Assembly: GCF_001544455.2 (NCBI RefSeq)
Contig: NZ_FCOC02000010.1
Coordinates: forward strand, 1 to 64,000
DNA length: 64,000 nt
Direction: 5' to 3'
Source: Caballeronia sordidicola
Lineage (GTDB): Bacteria > Pseudomonadota > Gammaproteobacteria > Burkholderiales > Burkholderiaceae
Shown here: positions 7,774 through 16,802 of the stretch, piece after piece
How the letters are laid out: every line of letters begins with the position of its first letter
How positions within the stretch are numbered: the stretch's first letter is position 1
The notes under the pieces: model-generated
Database searches by the model: none
Told to the model about the DNA's origin: nothing
Seen by the model: the letters and a program-made list of their open reading frames with translations, nothing else
Program-made: the position numbers and the translations under genes

Positions 7774-8955
7774 ATGCTTTCCGCAGAACACCGTGCCATC
7801 GTCAAGGCAACCGTTCCTCTTCTCGAAAGCGGCGGCGAGGCGCTGACCACGCATTTCTATGAGCTATTGATGACTGAGCACCCCGAGGTGCGCCCCTATT
7901 TCAACCAGGCCCATCAGGCGAGCGGCGCTCAACCGCGTGCGCTCGCCAACGGCGTGCTCATGTACGCAAAGCACATCGATCAGCTCGATCAATTGGGCGG
8001 TCTGGTTTCGCAGATCGTGAACAAGCACGTCGCGCTCAATATCCTGCCCGAGCACTACCCGCTCGTTGGCGCATGCCTGCTCCGGTCCATTCGCGAAGTG
8101 CTCGGCGCGGAGGTCGCCACGGACGCCGTGATCGAAGCATGGGCCGCCGCTTACGGGCAACTTGCCGACCTGCTGATCGGCCTCGAGGAATCGATGTACG
8201 CCGAACGCGAAAACGCACCGGGCGGCTGGCGCGGAACGCGGTTATTCCGGGTCGCGCGCAAGGTCGTGGAGAGCGACGAGATCACGTCGTTCTATTTGCG
8301 CCCGGATGACGGCGGGGAATTGCTCGCCTTCCACCCGGGGCAATATATTGGCGTTCGGCTAGTGCTCGACGGCGAAGAACTCCGCCGTAATTATTCGCTA
8401 TCGGCGGCGGCAAACGGGCGTGAATACCGCATCAGCGTAAAGCGCGAGGCCAACGGACGAGTGTCGAATCATCTGCATGCCAATCTCAAGGAGAACGACA
8501 GCATTGAACTGCTGGCGCCAGCGGGTGACTTCAAACTCGAACCCGGCGACAAACCGCTCGTGCTGATCACGGGCGGCGTTGGCATCACGCCTGCGCTTGC
8601 CATGCTCGAAGCAGCACTAAGCACCGAACGGCACGTGTATTTCATTCATGCAACGCGCCATGGCGGTGTCCACGCATTTCGCGATTTTGTCGATGCACAG
8701 GCGGAAAAACATCCGCAATTAAAGCGCTTCTATTGTTATTCCGAGTCACGTGCAGACGATGCGCCAGCACATGGCACGGGTTATCTGGATGAAGCGCGCC
8801 TCGCGAAATGGTTGCCGCAAACGCGCGATGTCGACGCTTATTTTCTAGGTCCGCTGCCATTCATGAAAGCGATGAAGCGGACCTTGAAGGCGCTCGGTGT
8901 GCCCGAAACGCAGACTCGTCATGAATTTTTTGGCCCGGCGGCGGCGCTCGAATGA
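7774..8955 (+). CDS. hmp: Flavohaemoprotein, nitric oxide dioxygenase
   Basis: 393 residues, the usual Hmp length. The globin domain (1-140) has the E. coli Hmp active-site residues at matching places: Y29, Q53, proximal H85 and Y95, with an acidic partner near 138. The FAD domain contains RNYSLSAAANGREYRISVKRE-type sequence near 205, followed by an NAD-binding domain with GGVGITPALAMLE near 268. It oxidises NO with O2 to nitrate in the cytoplasm, using NADH. It is divergent from norR. A hairpin at 9015-9069 follows. Confidence 0.96.
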   Translation: MLSAEHRAIVKATVPLLESGGEALTTHFYELLMTEHPEVRPYFNQAHQASGAQPRALANGVLMYAKHIDQLDQLGGLVSQIVNKHVALNILPEHYPLVGACLLRSIREVLGAEVATDAVIEAWAAAYGQLADLLIGLEESMYAERENAPGGWRGTRLFRVARKVVESDEITSFYLRPDDGGELLAFHPGQYIGVRLVLDGEELRRNYSLSAAANGREYRISVKREANGRVSNHLHANLKENDSIELLAPAGDFKLEPGDKPLVLITGGVGITPALAMLEAALSTERHVYFIHATRHGGVHAFRDFVDAQAEKHPQLKRFYCYSESRADDAPAHGTGYLDEARLAKWLPQTRDVDAYFLGPLPFMKAMKRTLKALGVPETQTRHEFFGPAAALE

Positions 8956-9014
8956 GCGTGCCTGCATGTCATACCGGGTCTTGTGCTCGCTAGCCGCTTG
9001 ATGCTCGCTCGGCT

Positions 9015-9069
9015 CTCGCTTGAGGGGATGTGATCGGCGCTCCAGCCTATCCGCATCCGCTCAAGCGAG
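9015..9069 (+). terminator. Candidate terminator hairpin after hmp
   Basis: CTCGCTTGAG at 9015-9024 is complementary to CTCAAGCGAG at 9060-9069. The inner bases GGATG and CATCC can extend the stem. A modest T-rich tail (CCCTTTCGTTGTT) follows. The loop is long, so efficiency is uncertain. It sits between convergent hmp and the DUF4148 gene. Confidence 0.45.
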
Positions 9070-9101
9070 CGCCCTTTCGTTGTTCCTGAATATGTTGCCG
9101 C

Positions 9102-9428
9102 TTACGAACCTGCATAGATATTGCAGAAACTAACGGGGCCGACACACGTATCATGACCTTGCGTTCCGCCCATTGGCATACGCGGTGCGCTCACGCTCGA
9201 ACCCGAAGCCACGCCGCCATACGCAGCGGAATTTTGCTGGCGCTTGGCGAACTGGTTTTGAAATGCGGGGCTGATATCCGGATACGATGAATCAGTGACG
9301 TACTCCGAACCATTTTGCTGCGCTTCCACGAGTTGCTGACGCACTTCGGCGCGGGTGAGGCCTTGTGCAAATGCGCTCGATGAGACGAGGACAGCGGCGG
9401 ACAAGGCAAACAGGGCAAGCTTCTTCAT
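9102..9428 (-). CDS. DUF4148 domain exported protein
   Basis: 108 residues. Start at MKKLALF (9428), giving a signal peptide cleaved after AFA. The frame upstream of this ATG is longer but has no RBS or conserved character. The mature part TRAEVRQQLVEAQQNG...YP is the DUF4148 signature, found almost only in Burkholderiales as small periplasmic proteins of unknown function. Two cysteines near the C-terminus (TCVGPVSFC) may form a disulfide; the two other DUF4148 proteins in the window lack this tail. Confidence 0.85.
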   Translation of the reverse strand: MKKLALFALSAAVLVSSSAFAQGLTRAEVRQQLVEAQQNGSEYVTDSSYPDISPAFQNQFAKRQQNSAAYGGVASGSSVSAPRMPMGGTQGHDTCVGPVSFCNIYAGS

Positions 9429-9631
9429 TTTTCGACTCCAGTTGATTGAGAGATTCCAACGTGAATTCATGCGGTTGGTACAAGGGCTAACCCCTCTCTC
9501 ACTGTTTTTATTCCTGGAATTTTCGAAAATATCATGAGTTTGTCTTATGCACGTCACGCGCTTTCGTCGTGCTGACGAGCCGCTTGAATTTCGCGCGGAA
9601 TTGCTAGCATCGGAAATATATAAGGACTCGC

Positions 9632-9665
9632 AAAAAAGCCGCCGGAGGGTTTATCCTCCAGCGGC
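9632..9665 (-). terminator. Rho-independent terminator of the beta-propeller/DUF305 operon
   Basis: On the minus strand: GCCGCTGGAGG, a loop of about 6 bases, CCTCCGGCGGC, then TTTTTTG. The stem is GC-rich with one mismatch and is followed by six T. It starts about 30 bases after the stop of the 9695-11155 gene. Confidence 0.85.
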
Positions 9666-9694
9666 TTAGGACACGCGTGACCTGGCAGAAGTTG

Positions 9695-11155
9695 TTATAG
9701 CGCCTGCACTTGCACCGGCGCTCCCGGCATGCCCGACACTTGCGGAGCGATCACCAGGTAGCGCCGTTTATCCACGGATGCATTGGCGCCCGGCGCGACC
9801 ACCTGCCTGATCTGGCCAATCGCGTTGACGATAGCGGACCCCGCGGGATTGGTCATGAACCTGGCCAGCGACTCTATCTTGCCGCTGCCGTCGGGGTTAT
9901 CGGAGAGTCCGAGTACGTAGGGGGATTTCGGCGTGAGACCGGTTGCGGACGCCTGCAGCACCTGCAGCAATCCCTGGTCAAACAGCGCGACGCTGGTAGG
10001 CGCGCTACCATTCGTATTGCTGCCGCCCACTGCGACCATGCTCAGGTGTGCCGTCTCGCCCGCAAGCCCGAGCGGCTGCGTGTTTTGCGTGCCATCGCCT
10101 TCAGGCACTGCATTCGGCACATAGGTGACCGCTTGCGGCGCCTGCCCGATCGGAACCGTTGCAATGACCTTGTTGGTCAGCGTATCGATTGCCGTGATCG
10201 CGTCGGCGTTTTCCAGACCTACATACACACGCGTGCCGTCGCCCGACGGCCAGATGCCATGCGGCAAGTTGCCAACGTCAATGGTGGCGACCTGCGAGAA
10301 GTCATCGGTGCGGAACACCTTCACCTGATTCAATCCGCCGACAGTGACATATGCAAACGTGCCGTGAGCGTTATGCACGATGTTCACGTGATTGGTGATG
10401 GGACCCGTGTCGATCACCTTGAGCGTAGCGAACGGCGGGCGCGCATCGAAGACCTGCGTCTTGCCGGTGTCCTTGAGCGTGAACCACACCTGCTTGCCAT
10501 CGGGCGTGGCCGCGATGTTCGGACAGAACGGGCTCGTCTGCGTGACCTTCCCGACAATCGTGTGATCCGCAACCGACACTACGTCGACCTCCGGATTGAA
10601 CGATGAACACACGTAGCCGTACTTGCCATCGGGCGAGAAAATCTGCATGCCCGGACCTGCGGGCGTCACAATGCGAGTCTTTTCCTCGTAGGTGTGTCCG
10701 TCTAGCACAGACACATAGTTTTCACCGCGCACGGTGACCCAGACTTCATTGCCATCCGGCGTGAAGAACGCTTCGTGCGGCGCGCGCCCGACGTAGGTCA
10801 CATGCTTGACCGCGTTGGTCTGGGTATCGATGAAAGAAACCGAATTCGAACCGATCGAGACCACCGCAATCGTCTTGTGATCGGGTGAGAAACCCATGCC
10901 GTGCACCAGCACCTGTCCCTTGTATAAAGGGCTGAAATTGCCCGGCGACGGATCACCGAGACGAATCACGCCAACGAGTTTGTTATCGGCCGGGTCTGTT
11001 ACCGAAACCGTGTTGGAAAACTGCTCGGCGGCGTAGACGCGGTCGTGATGACTGATCGCCACGTCGGGCGCCGATGCAAGACCGGGCGCCTGACCTGCAA
11101 ACGCAAGCGATGAAACCGCGGACAGCACTGCGGAAAATAAATAAACTCGTTTCAT
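9695..11155 (-). CDS. Exported YVTN-type beta-propeller protein
   Basis: 486 residues. Signal peptide 1-20 (SLAFA-G), then repeated blades with words such as SNTVSVTDPADNKLVGVI, NSVSFIDTQTNAVKHV and DAITAIDTLTNKVIATVPIG, each ending in VYVG- or VWVT-like strands. This is the surface/periplasmic seven-bladed YVTN family, which usually binds ligands or supports redox enzymes; no catalytic motif is visible. The C-terminal 130 residues (after about 355) are not propeller-like and are unrecognised. Its ATG overlaps the stop of the DUF305 gene (ATGA at 11152-11155), so the two are translationally coupled. Confidence 0.85.
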   Translation of the reverse strand: MKRVYLFSAVLSAVSSLAFAGQAPGLASAPDVAISHHDRVYAAEQFSNTVSVTDPADNKLVGVIRLGDPSPGNFSPLYKGQVLVHGMGFSPDHKTIAVVSIGSNSVSFIDTQTNAVKHVTYVGRAPHEAFFTPDGNEVWVTVRGENYVSVLDGHTYEEKTRIVTPAGPGMQIFSPDGKYGYVCSSFNPEVDVVSVADHTIVGKVTQTSPFCPNIAATPDGKQVWFTLKDTGKTQVFDARPPFATLKVIDTGPITNHVNIVHNAHGTFAYVTVGGLNQVKVFRTDDFSQVATIDVGNLPHGIWPSGDGTRVYVGLENADAITAIDTLTNKVIATVPIGQAPQAVTYVPNAVPEGDGTQNTQPLGLAGETAHLSMVAVGGSNTNGSAPTSVALFDQGLLQVLQASATGLTPKSPYVLGLSDNPDGSGKIESLARFMTNPAGSAIVNAIGQIRQVVAPGANASVDKRRYLVIAPQVSGMPGAPVQVQAL

Positions 11156-11673
11156 TTCGACTCCTGTTTCATGCGCATGGACGACATGGGCATGCTCATT
11201 GTTTTGGTTGAAGATGCTTCGGGAGGAACTGCATGGGGTGAGGCTGGTGAAGACGGTGGTTGCGCCTGATCCGGGGCCGGCGCCGAAGGCGGCAACGGCT
11301 GACCGAGCGCGAGCCGCATCGCGATGATTTCCTGCTGTTGTTCAACGACGATTTCCTGCGCGATGCGTCTTAACTGCTCGTTGTGTCCATAGCGCAATTC
11401 GGCCTGGGCCATGTCGATGGCGCCCTGATGATGGGGAAGCATCATGCCCACGAAGTCATGGTCGACATCGCCGCTCGGCTTGATCGACATGGCGTCCATC
11501 ATGCGCGTCATGGCGTCGTCGTTCTCCGCAAGGAACGGAGCTTCAGGGCCTGCATTCGAAGGGCCGGCCGCATGCGCGAGCGAGACACCCATGCCTAGCG
11601 ACATCACAACAACAGGAAAGACCGCGGCAGTAACAAAGCGGGCACGCGAGGCAGTAAGGAAAATGGAAGGCAT
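11152..11673 (-). CDS. DUF305 family exported protein, His/Met-rich
   Basis: 173 residues from MPSIFLT at 11673, with an RBS-like GAGG just upstream; the longer frame is unlikely. Signal peptide to about 36 (AHA-A). The core DHDFVGMMLPHHQGAIDMAQAEL is the ferritin-like DUF305 signature (MxxHHxxAIxMA). The C-terminus is Pro-rich and then Met-rich (MSMPMSSMRM), a composition often seen in periplasmic copper-binding proteins. A metal-binding role is therefore plausible but not shown. Operon with the beta-propeller gene. Confidence 0.85.
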   Translation of the reverse strand: MPSIFLTASRARFVTAAVFPVVVMSLGMGVSLAHAAGPSNAGPEAPFLAENDDAMTRMMDAMSIKPSGDVDHDFVGMMLPHHQGAIDMAQAELRYGHNEQLRRIAQEIVVEQQQEIIAMRLALGQPLPPSAPAPDQAQPPSSPASPHAVPPEASSTKTMSMPMSSMRMKQESK

Positions 11674-11873
11674 GGCATGCACCTCGTGAAGGACTTGAAA
11701 GGACGGCAATGCCAGCGCTAACCACTCCACCCCATGCTTTATTCCAGAATATTTTCTTTAAACGATCGGCGCGGAACGCCTGGCGATGAATTCAGCGGAA
11801 TTCGCCGGAATCTTGTATAAGAATCTGCGGTTGAGGCAAACCAAAAATATCCCCACGACAACTGGAGTTGCAG
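11674..11873. promoter_or_regulatory. Divergent promoter region between the DUF305 and molybdenum-hydroxylase operons
   Basis: Two hundred non-coding bases serve two divergent operons. A direct pair of GAATTC words (11788-11793 and 11798-11803) lies in a partly symmetrical stretch (GGCGA...GAATTC N4 GAATTC GCC), and a TATAAG word at about 11816-11821 could be a -10 for the rightward operon. No confident promoter or operator. Confidence 0.35.
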
Positions 11874-12329
11874 ATGACGACCCTTTCCATAAACGGCGAA
11901 TCGCACACGGTCGACGCCCCGCCCGACATGCCCTTGCTTTGGGTGCTCCGCGACCTGGTGGGCCTCACAGGCACCAAATTCGGCTGCGGCATAGCGCAGT
12001 GCGGCGCGTGCACCGTCCACCTCGACGGCGTCGCCGTACGATCCTGCGTACTGCCAGTCGCAGCCGTCGGGGCCCGCAAGGTGACGACCATCGAAGCGGT
12101 CAGCGCCACGCCCGCCGGCAAGAAAGTGCAGGACGCCTGGGTCGCGCTGGACGTCGTGCAGTGCGGTTACTGTCAGTCGGGTCAGGTGATGTCGGCGGCC
12201 TCGCTCATTGCCTCGAATCCCAATCCCTCCGACGCGGATATCGACGCCGCCATGGCCGGCAACATCTGCCGCTGCGGCACCTACAACCGCATTCGCGCCG
12301 CGGTCAAGCACGCCGCCAAGGGGGCGTGA
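11874..12329 (+). CDS. [2Fe-2S] subunit of a periplasmic molybdenum hydroxylase (isoquinoline/nicotinate type)
   Basis: 151 residues. The N-terminal plant-type ferredoxin cluster uses C38, C43, C46 and C58 ([10 protein letters not shown]). The C-terminal helical domain holds the second cluster in QCGYCQSGQ...ICRCGTY. This is the small subunit of xanthine-oxidase-family hydroxylases of the IorA/NicA type, which pass electrons from the molybdenum site to a cytochrome. ATG at 11874 follows GGAG by six bases; a TTG two codons earlier is less likely. First gene of a three-gene operon. Confidence 0.92.
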   Translation: MTTLSINGESHTVDAPPDMPLLWVLRDLVGLTGTKFGCGIAQCGACTVHLDGVAVRSCVLPVAAVGARKVTTIEAVSATPAGKKVQDAWVALDVVQCGYCQSGQVMSAASLIASNPNPSDADIDAAMAGNICRCGTYNRIRAAVKHAAKGA

Positions 12330-12330
12330 C

Positions 12331-14565
12331 ATGTCGCGAGGACTGCTCGAAGCACAAAATCGCCGCGCGCCCGATGGCGTGAGCCGGCGTACATTCCTGA
12401 AGCTAGGTGTGTCGGTAGGCGCTGCAATAGGCGGCGGCCTGATGCTCGGCTTCAGCGTGCCCGCTGCGAGCCAGGGCGAAGCGCCCAAGGGCAAATCCGT
12501 GATTGGCGGCGACGCCAGCGAGACGCCGCAAAGCGGCGTGTTCCAACCCAACGCGTTCATCCAGATCGATGCCAGCGGCAAGGTGACCCTGGTGATTCCC
12601 AAGGTGGAAATGGGCCAGGGCATCTACACATCCATCCCCATGCTGATCGCGGAAGAACTCGAGGTGCCGCTGGACAGCGTCGTGATCGATCACGCGCCGC
12701 CTGACGAAAAACTCTTCACGGACCCGTTGCTCGGTGGCCAGCTAACCGGCGGCTCGACGTCCATTCGCTACGCATGGGAACCCATGCGCCGCGCCGGTGC
12801 AACGGCGCGCGTGCTGCTGATCTCCGCTGCAGCACAACAATGGCAGGTCGATCCGGCGACGTGTCACGCCGAACGCGGCGAAGTGGTGCACGCCGCGACC
12901 AGCCGGCGAATCGGCTACGGACAACTGACCGACGCCGCTTCGAAGCTTCCCGCGCCGGAAAAAATAACGCTCAAGGATCCTAAGGATTTCAAGCTGATCG
13001 GCACGGCGTACAAGCGCCTCGATTCGCCGGAAAAAGTCGATGGCACGGCAGTGTTCGGTCTCGATGTCCGGCTGCCCGGCATGGTGTATGCCGCGATCGT
13101 GAACAGCCCGGTGTTCGGCGGCACGCTGGTTTCGGTCGACGACACCAGTGCAAAGAAGATTCCGGGCGTGCGTCAGGTGATTCGTTTCGACAACGGCGTG
13201 GCCGTGGTCGGCGATCACACGTGGGCCGCCAAACGCGGCGCGGCGGCGCTCGACCTGAAGTGGAACGAGGGCCGCAGCGCCGATTTTTCGACGGCGAAGG
13301 TCGTTCAGCAACTCGCAGATGCATCGAAGCGCGAGGGAGCGGTCGCCCGCAAGGACGGCGATACGAAGAAAGGCTTCAACGACGCCAAGACGCGCGTCGA
13401 CGCCATATATCAGCAGCCCTTTCTTGCACACGCCACCATGGAGCCGGTGAACTGCACGGTCTCGGTGCGCGCCGACGGTTGCGACATCTGGGTCGGTACG
13501 CAAGTGCCCACGCGCGCCGTCGATACAGCCATGAAGATCACCGGCCTTCCCGCCGACAAGATCACGGTGCACAACCATCTGCTCGGCGGCGGTTTTGGCC
13601 GGCGTCTGGAGACTGACTTCATCGCGCAGGCCCTGAAGATCGGCAAGCAAGTCGGCACGCCCGTGAAGGTCACGTACACGCGCGAAGAGGACGTGCAGCA
13701 CGACATGTATCGCCCGTATTACTACGACGTCATTTCTGCCGGACTCGACGCCAATGGAAAACCGGTCGCGTGGCAGCACCGGATTGTCGGGTCATCGGTC
13801 ATGGCGCGCTTTGCGCCGCCCGCTTTCAAGAACGGGCTCGATCCGGACGCGGTCGAAGTCTCGGCGCAACTGCCCTACGATTTGCCGAACCAGTTCATCG
13901 ACTACGTTCGCCAGGAGCCAATGGACATTCCCACCGCGTTCTGGCGCGGCGTGGGTCCAACGCGCGGCACCTTTGTGGTGGAAAGTTTCATCGACGAACT
14001 TGCGGCCCAGGCCAAGATCGATCCGGTTAAGTATCGCCATGACCTGCTCGGCAAGACGCCGCGTGCGCAGAACGTGCTCGACGTTGCTGCCCAGAAAGCC
14101 GGCTGGGGCAACACGCCGCCGAAGGGCCAGGGACGCGGGGTATCGGTCATGCACGCGTTTGGAAGCTTCTTCGGCATGGTGGTGGACGTCACCGTGAACG
14201 GCGACGGCGAGGTCGCCGTCAACCGCGTGGTGTGCGCAGTCGATTGCGGCATGGTCGTGAATCCGAATACCGTTGAAGCACAGATTCAGGGCGGCATTAT
14301 TTTCGGCATCACGGCGGCGCTCTATAGCGAGATCACAATCAAGGACGGTCGCGTCGAGCAAGCCAATTTCACCGACTACCGCATGCTGCGCATCGACCAG
14401 ACACCGCCAATCGAGGTGCATATAGTCAAGAGCAGCGAGGCGCCCGGCGGGATCGGCGAACCGGGCACGGCAGCGCTCGCGCCCGCGCTGACCAACGCGA
14501 TCTACGCCGCTACCGGCAAACGTCTGCGGCAATTGCCCGTGGGCCGTCAACTGCTGAGCGCGTGA
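12331..14565 (+). CDS. Molybdopterin-binding subunit of a Tat-exported aldehyde/N-heterocycle hydroxylase
   Basis: 744 residues from ATG 12331, one base after the stop of the small subunit. A Tat signal (SRRTFLKLG at about 18-26) precedes a hydrophobic stretch. The catalytic large subunit has IorB/NicB-type features: VEMGQGIYTS, LLGGGFGRR, and the C-terminal GIGEPGTAALAPALTNAIYAATG, whose Glu is the presumed catalytic base beside the molybdenum. It hydroxylates an aldehyde or N-heteroaromatic ring with water. The small subunit lacks its own signal and presumably hitch-hikes through Tat. The true substrate cannot be read from sequence. Confidence 0.92.
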   Translation: MSRGLLEAQNRRAPDGVSRRTFLKLGVSVGAAIGGGLMLGFSVPAASQGEAPKGKSVIGGDASETPQSGVFQPNAFIQIDASGKVTLVIPKVEMGQGIYTSIPMLIAEELEVPLDSVVIDHAPPDEKLFTDPLLGGQLTGGSTSIRYAWEPMRRAGATARVLLISAAAQQWQVDPATCHAERGEVVHAATSRRIGYGQLTDAASKLPAPEKITLKDPKDFKLIGTAYKRLDSPEKVDGTAVFGLDVRLPGMVYAAIVNSPVFGGTLVSVDDTSAKKIPGVRQVIRFDNGVAVVGDHTWAAKRGAAALDLKWNEGRSADFSTAKVVQQLADASKREGAVARKDGDTKKGFNDAKTRVDAIYQQPFLAHATMEPVNCTVSVRADGCDIWVGTQVPTRAVDTAMKITGLPADKITVHNHLLGGGFGRRLETDFIAQALKIGKQVGTPVKVTYTREEDVQHDMYRPYYYDVISAGLDANGKPVAWQHRIVGSSVMARFAPPAFKNGLDPDAVEVSAQLPYDLPNQFIDYVRQEPMDIPTAFWRGVGPTRGTFVVESFIDELAAQAKIDPVKYRHDLLGKTPRAQNVLDVAAQKAGWGNTPPKGQGRGVSVMHAFGSFFGMVVDVTVNGDGEVAVNRVVCAVDCGMVVNPNTVEAQIQGGIIFGITAALYSEITIKDGRVEQANFTDYRMLRIDQTPPIEVHIVKSSEAPGGIGEPGTAALAPALTNAIYAATGKRLRQLPVGRQLLSA

Positions 14566-14576
14566 GGAAACCCATA

Positions 14577-15851
14577 ATGATCAAACAACTTGTTTCCGCG
14601 ATCGCTCTCACGCTTGGCGTCCCGCTGCTTTCACTGGCCGCCGCGCCCGCCGACGACGCGCTTGTAGCCCGTGGCGCATATCTCGCGAAAGCCGGCGATT
14701 GCGTGGCGTGTCATTCCGCGCCCAAGGGCAAGCCGTTCGCGGGCGGCCTGCCCATGAACACGCCCATGGGCAGGATCTACACCACCAACATCACGCCGGA
14801 CCCGGAGACGGGAATCGGCAAATGGACCGAGGAGGATTTTGAAAAGGCGGTGCGCCAGGGGGTGTCGAAGGACGGACACAACCTGTATCCGGCCATGCCC
14901 TACCCGTCCTATGCCAAGGTCCGCGACGACGACGTGAAGGCGTTGTACGCGTACTTCATGAAGGGCGTGGCGCCGGTGAACCAGGCGAATCGTCCATCGG
15001 ATATTCCGTTTCCGCTGAACATGCGCTGGCCGCTCAAATTCTGGAACATGGTGTTCCTCGATAAAGGCGTCTACCACGACAAGGACGGCCATGACGTGGC
15101 GTGGAACCGCGGCGCGTACCTGATTCAGGGACTCGGCCATTGCAGTTCGTGCCATACGCCTCGCGGCATTGCATTCCAGGAGAAGGCGCTCGATGAAAGC
15201 GGCAGTGCATGGCTTACGGGCGGCGTGCTCGACGGCTGGTTTGCGTCGAACCTGACTGGCGAGCAGAACGTCGGACTGGGACGCTGGTCCGACGCCGATC
15301 TCACCCAGTTCCTGAAGACCGGAGCGAACGCGCACGCAACGGCGTTCGGGTCCATGACCGACGTGATCAACCACAGCACGCAAGGCATGAACGATCAGGA
15401 TATTGCGGCCATGTCGGCGTATCTGAAGTCGTTGCCGCCAGCGGGCGGCACGCACGCGCCGGCTTATGCGTACGATCCGAAAGCAACCACGGCATTGCTC
15501 GCCCATCCCGCCAACGACGCCGGCGCGAAAGTCTACACCGCGTATTGCATGCATTGCCACGGCGTGGATGGCAAGGCGTTCGCCCCGCTGCTCGCGCCGC
15601 TTGCGGGCAATCCGAACCTGCTCGAGAAAGATGCTTCGTCGTTGATCAACGTCACGTTGAACGGCACGCAGGATCTCGTGATCCAGGGCATTCCGGCAGC
15701 TTACCCGATGCCGAAATACGCGCCGGTGCTAAGCGATCAGCAAATCGCCGATGTCCTGACGTTCATTCGCGCCGGCTGGAACAATGGCGCGCCGGCGGTT
15801 GCGCCAAGCGATGTTGCGAAGCTGCGAAAGTCGACGCAAGCCGCACAGTAG
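14577..15851 (+). CDS. Trihaem cytochrome c, electron acceptor of the molybdenum hydroxylase
   Basis: 424 residues from ATG 14577, preceded by GAGGAAA; GTG at 14562 is possible but less likely. Signal peptide about 1-22. Haem motifs CVACH 42-46, CSSCH 189-193 and CMHCH 324-328, in the same architecture as the 3728-4963 protein. In the nicotinate-dehydrogenase layout this subunit takes electrons from the [2Fe-2S] subunit and gives them to the respiratory chain, so the three genes form one complex. A strong hairpin terminator follows. Confidence 0.92.
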   Translation: MIKQLVSAIALTLGVPLLSLAAAPADDALVARGAYLAKAGDCVACHSAPKGKPFAGGLPMNTPMGRIYTTNITPDPETGIGKWTEEDFEKAVRQGVSKDGHNLYPAMPYPSYAKVRDDDVKALYAYFMKGVAPVNQANRPSDIPFPLNMRWPLKFWNMVFLDKGVYHDKDGHDVAWNRGAYLIQGLGHCSSCHTPRGIAFQEKALDESGSAWLTGGVLDGWFASNLTGEQNVGLGRWSDADLTQFLKTGANAHATAFGSMTDVINHSTQGMNDQDIAAMSAYLKSLPPAGGTHAPAYAYDPKATTALLAHPANDAGAKVYTAYCMHCHGVDGKAFAPLLAPLAGNPNLLEKDASSLINVTLNGTQDLVIQGIPAAYPMPKYAPVLSDQQIADVLTFIRAGWNNGAPAVAPSDVAKLRKSTQAAQ

Positions 15852-15863
15852 CCGATGAAAAAA

Positions 15864-15907
15864 CGGCGGCGGACTTTCAGATCCGCCGCCGCTTTCTATT
15901 TTTTTAA
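15864..15907. terminator. Bidirectional rho-independent terminator
   Basis: CGGCGGCGGA at 15864-15873 pairs perfectly with TCCGCCGCCG at 15882-15891 over an 8-base loop. A T-rich run (CTTTCTATTTTTTT) follows on the plus strand, and six A lie just before the stem (six T on the minus strand). It serves both the hydroxylase operon and the convergent msrA. Confidence 0.9.
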
Positions 15908-16648
15908 TTACTCCGATGCCACTTTCAACAACACCGGCTGATCCCTGTAAAACGCCGGGTACAGACGCTTGAGGTTTTCGACCTTGGGCAGGTCGTTGAT
16001 CGCAATATATGGCGCATCCGGATGCAGCGTCAGGTAATTCTGGTGATACGACTCCGCCGGATAAAAGCCCTTGAGCGCGTCCGTCCTGGTGACAATAGGC
16101 GCTGGAAACACATGCGCCTTATCCAGTTGCGCGATATAGCTTTGCGCCACGCGCTTTTGCATGTCGTTGGCCGGAAAGATTGCCGACCGGTATTGCGTGC
16201 CGCTATCCGGACCCTGCCGGTTCAACTGGGTCGGATCGTGCGCGACCGAAAAATAGATCCGCAGCAATTGCCCGTAAGTCACCTTGGTTGGATCGTAGGT
16301 GATCTGCACCGACTCGGCGTGACCGGTCTGCCCGCCGCTCACGGTGTCGTATTGCGCGGTATTGGCCTGGCCGCCCGCATACCCCGAGACGACTTTCGTC
16401 ACACCATTGACGTGCTGGAACACGCCCTGCACGCCCCAGAAACAGCCGCCTGCCAGCACGGCAGTTTCCTGATGCGTGGCGCCGACGGGTTCATCGACCA
16501 CGGGCGGCGCCAGCATGACCGCGGCTTCGGAAGAATGCGCGACGTGCATCGACAGAAACAGGACGGTCGCGCCCAGACTGATTGCACTTAGCAGGCCGAC
16601 GCCGCGCGAGCGGACAACGCCCAGGGTTTTTTGCTTAGGGACATGCAT
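15908..16648 (-). CDS. msrA: Exported peptide methionine sulfoxide reductase A
   Basis: 246 residues. A long basic-hydrophobic N-terminus (about 1-45) acts as signal or anchor, then the MsrA domain begins with GCFWG at 68-72 (catalytic C69). Family motifs SGYAGG, HAESVQITYDP and YRSAIF are present. It reduces Met-S-sulfoxide in proteins, here probably in the periplasm. C69 is the only cysteine, so no intramolecular resolving Cys exists; reduction must come from an external thiol. The start follows GGAGG by six bases. Confidence 0.93.
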   Translation of the reverse strand: MHVPKQKTLGVVRSRGVGLLSAISLGATVLFLSMHVAHSSEAAVMLAPPVVDEPVGATHQETAVLAGGCFWGVQGVFQHVNGVTKVVSGYAGGQANTAQYDTVSGGQTGHAESVQITYDPTKVTYGQLLRIYFSVAHDPTQLNRQGPDSGTQYRSAIFPANDMQKRVAQSYIAQLDKAHVFPAPIVTRTDALKGFYPAESYHQNYLTLHPDAPYIAINDLPKVENLKRLYPAFYRDQPVLLKVASE

Positions 16649-16802
16649 GATGAGCCTCCGGGTTTCGGAACGCCTTGCGTGCAGCGCAAGCCGCGGGCAA
16701 GGCTCCTTTCGGCTTATGTTAGCGCGCCCGGCGAAGCTTGGACGATTGATGACAAAGATGTCATCGAGTGGTCAGAGAAAGGTCCGTAAATCCCGGCGCC
16801 AG

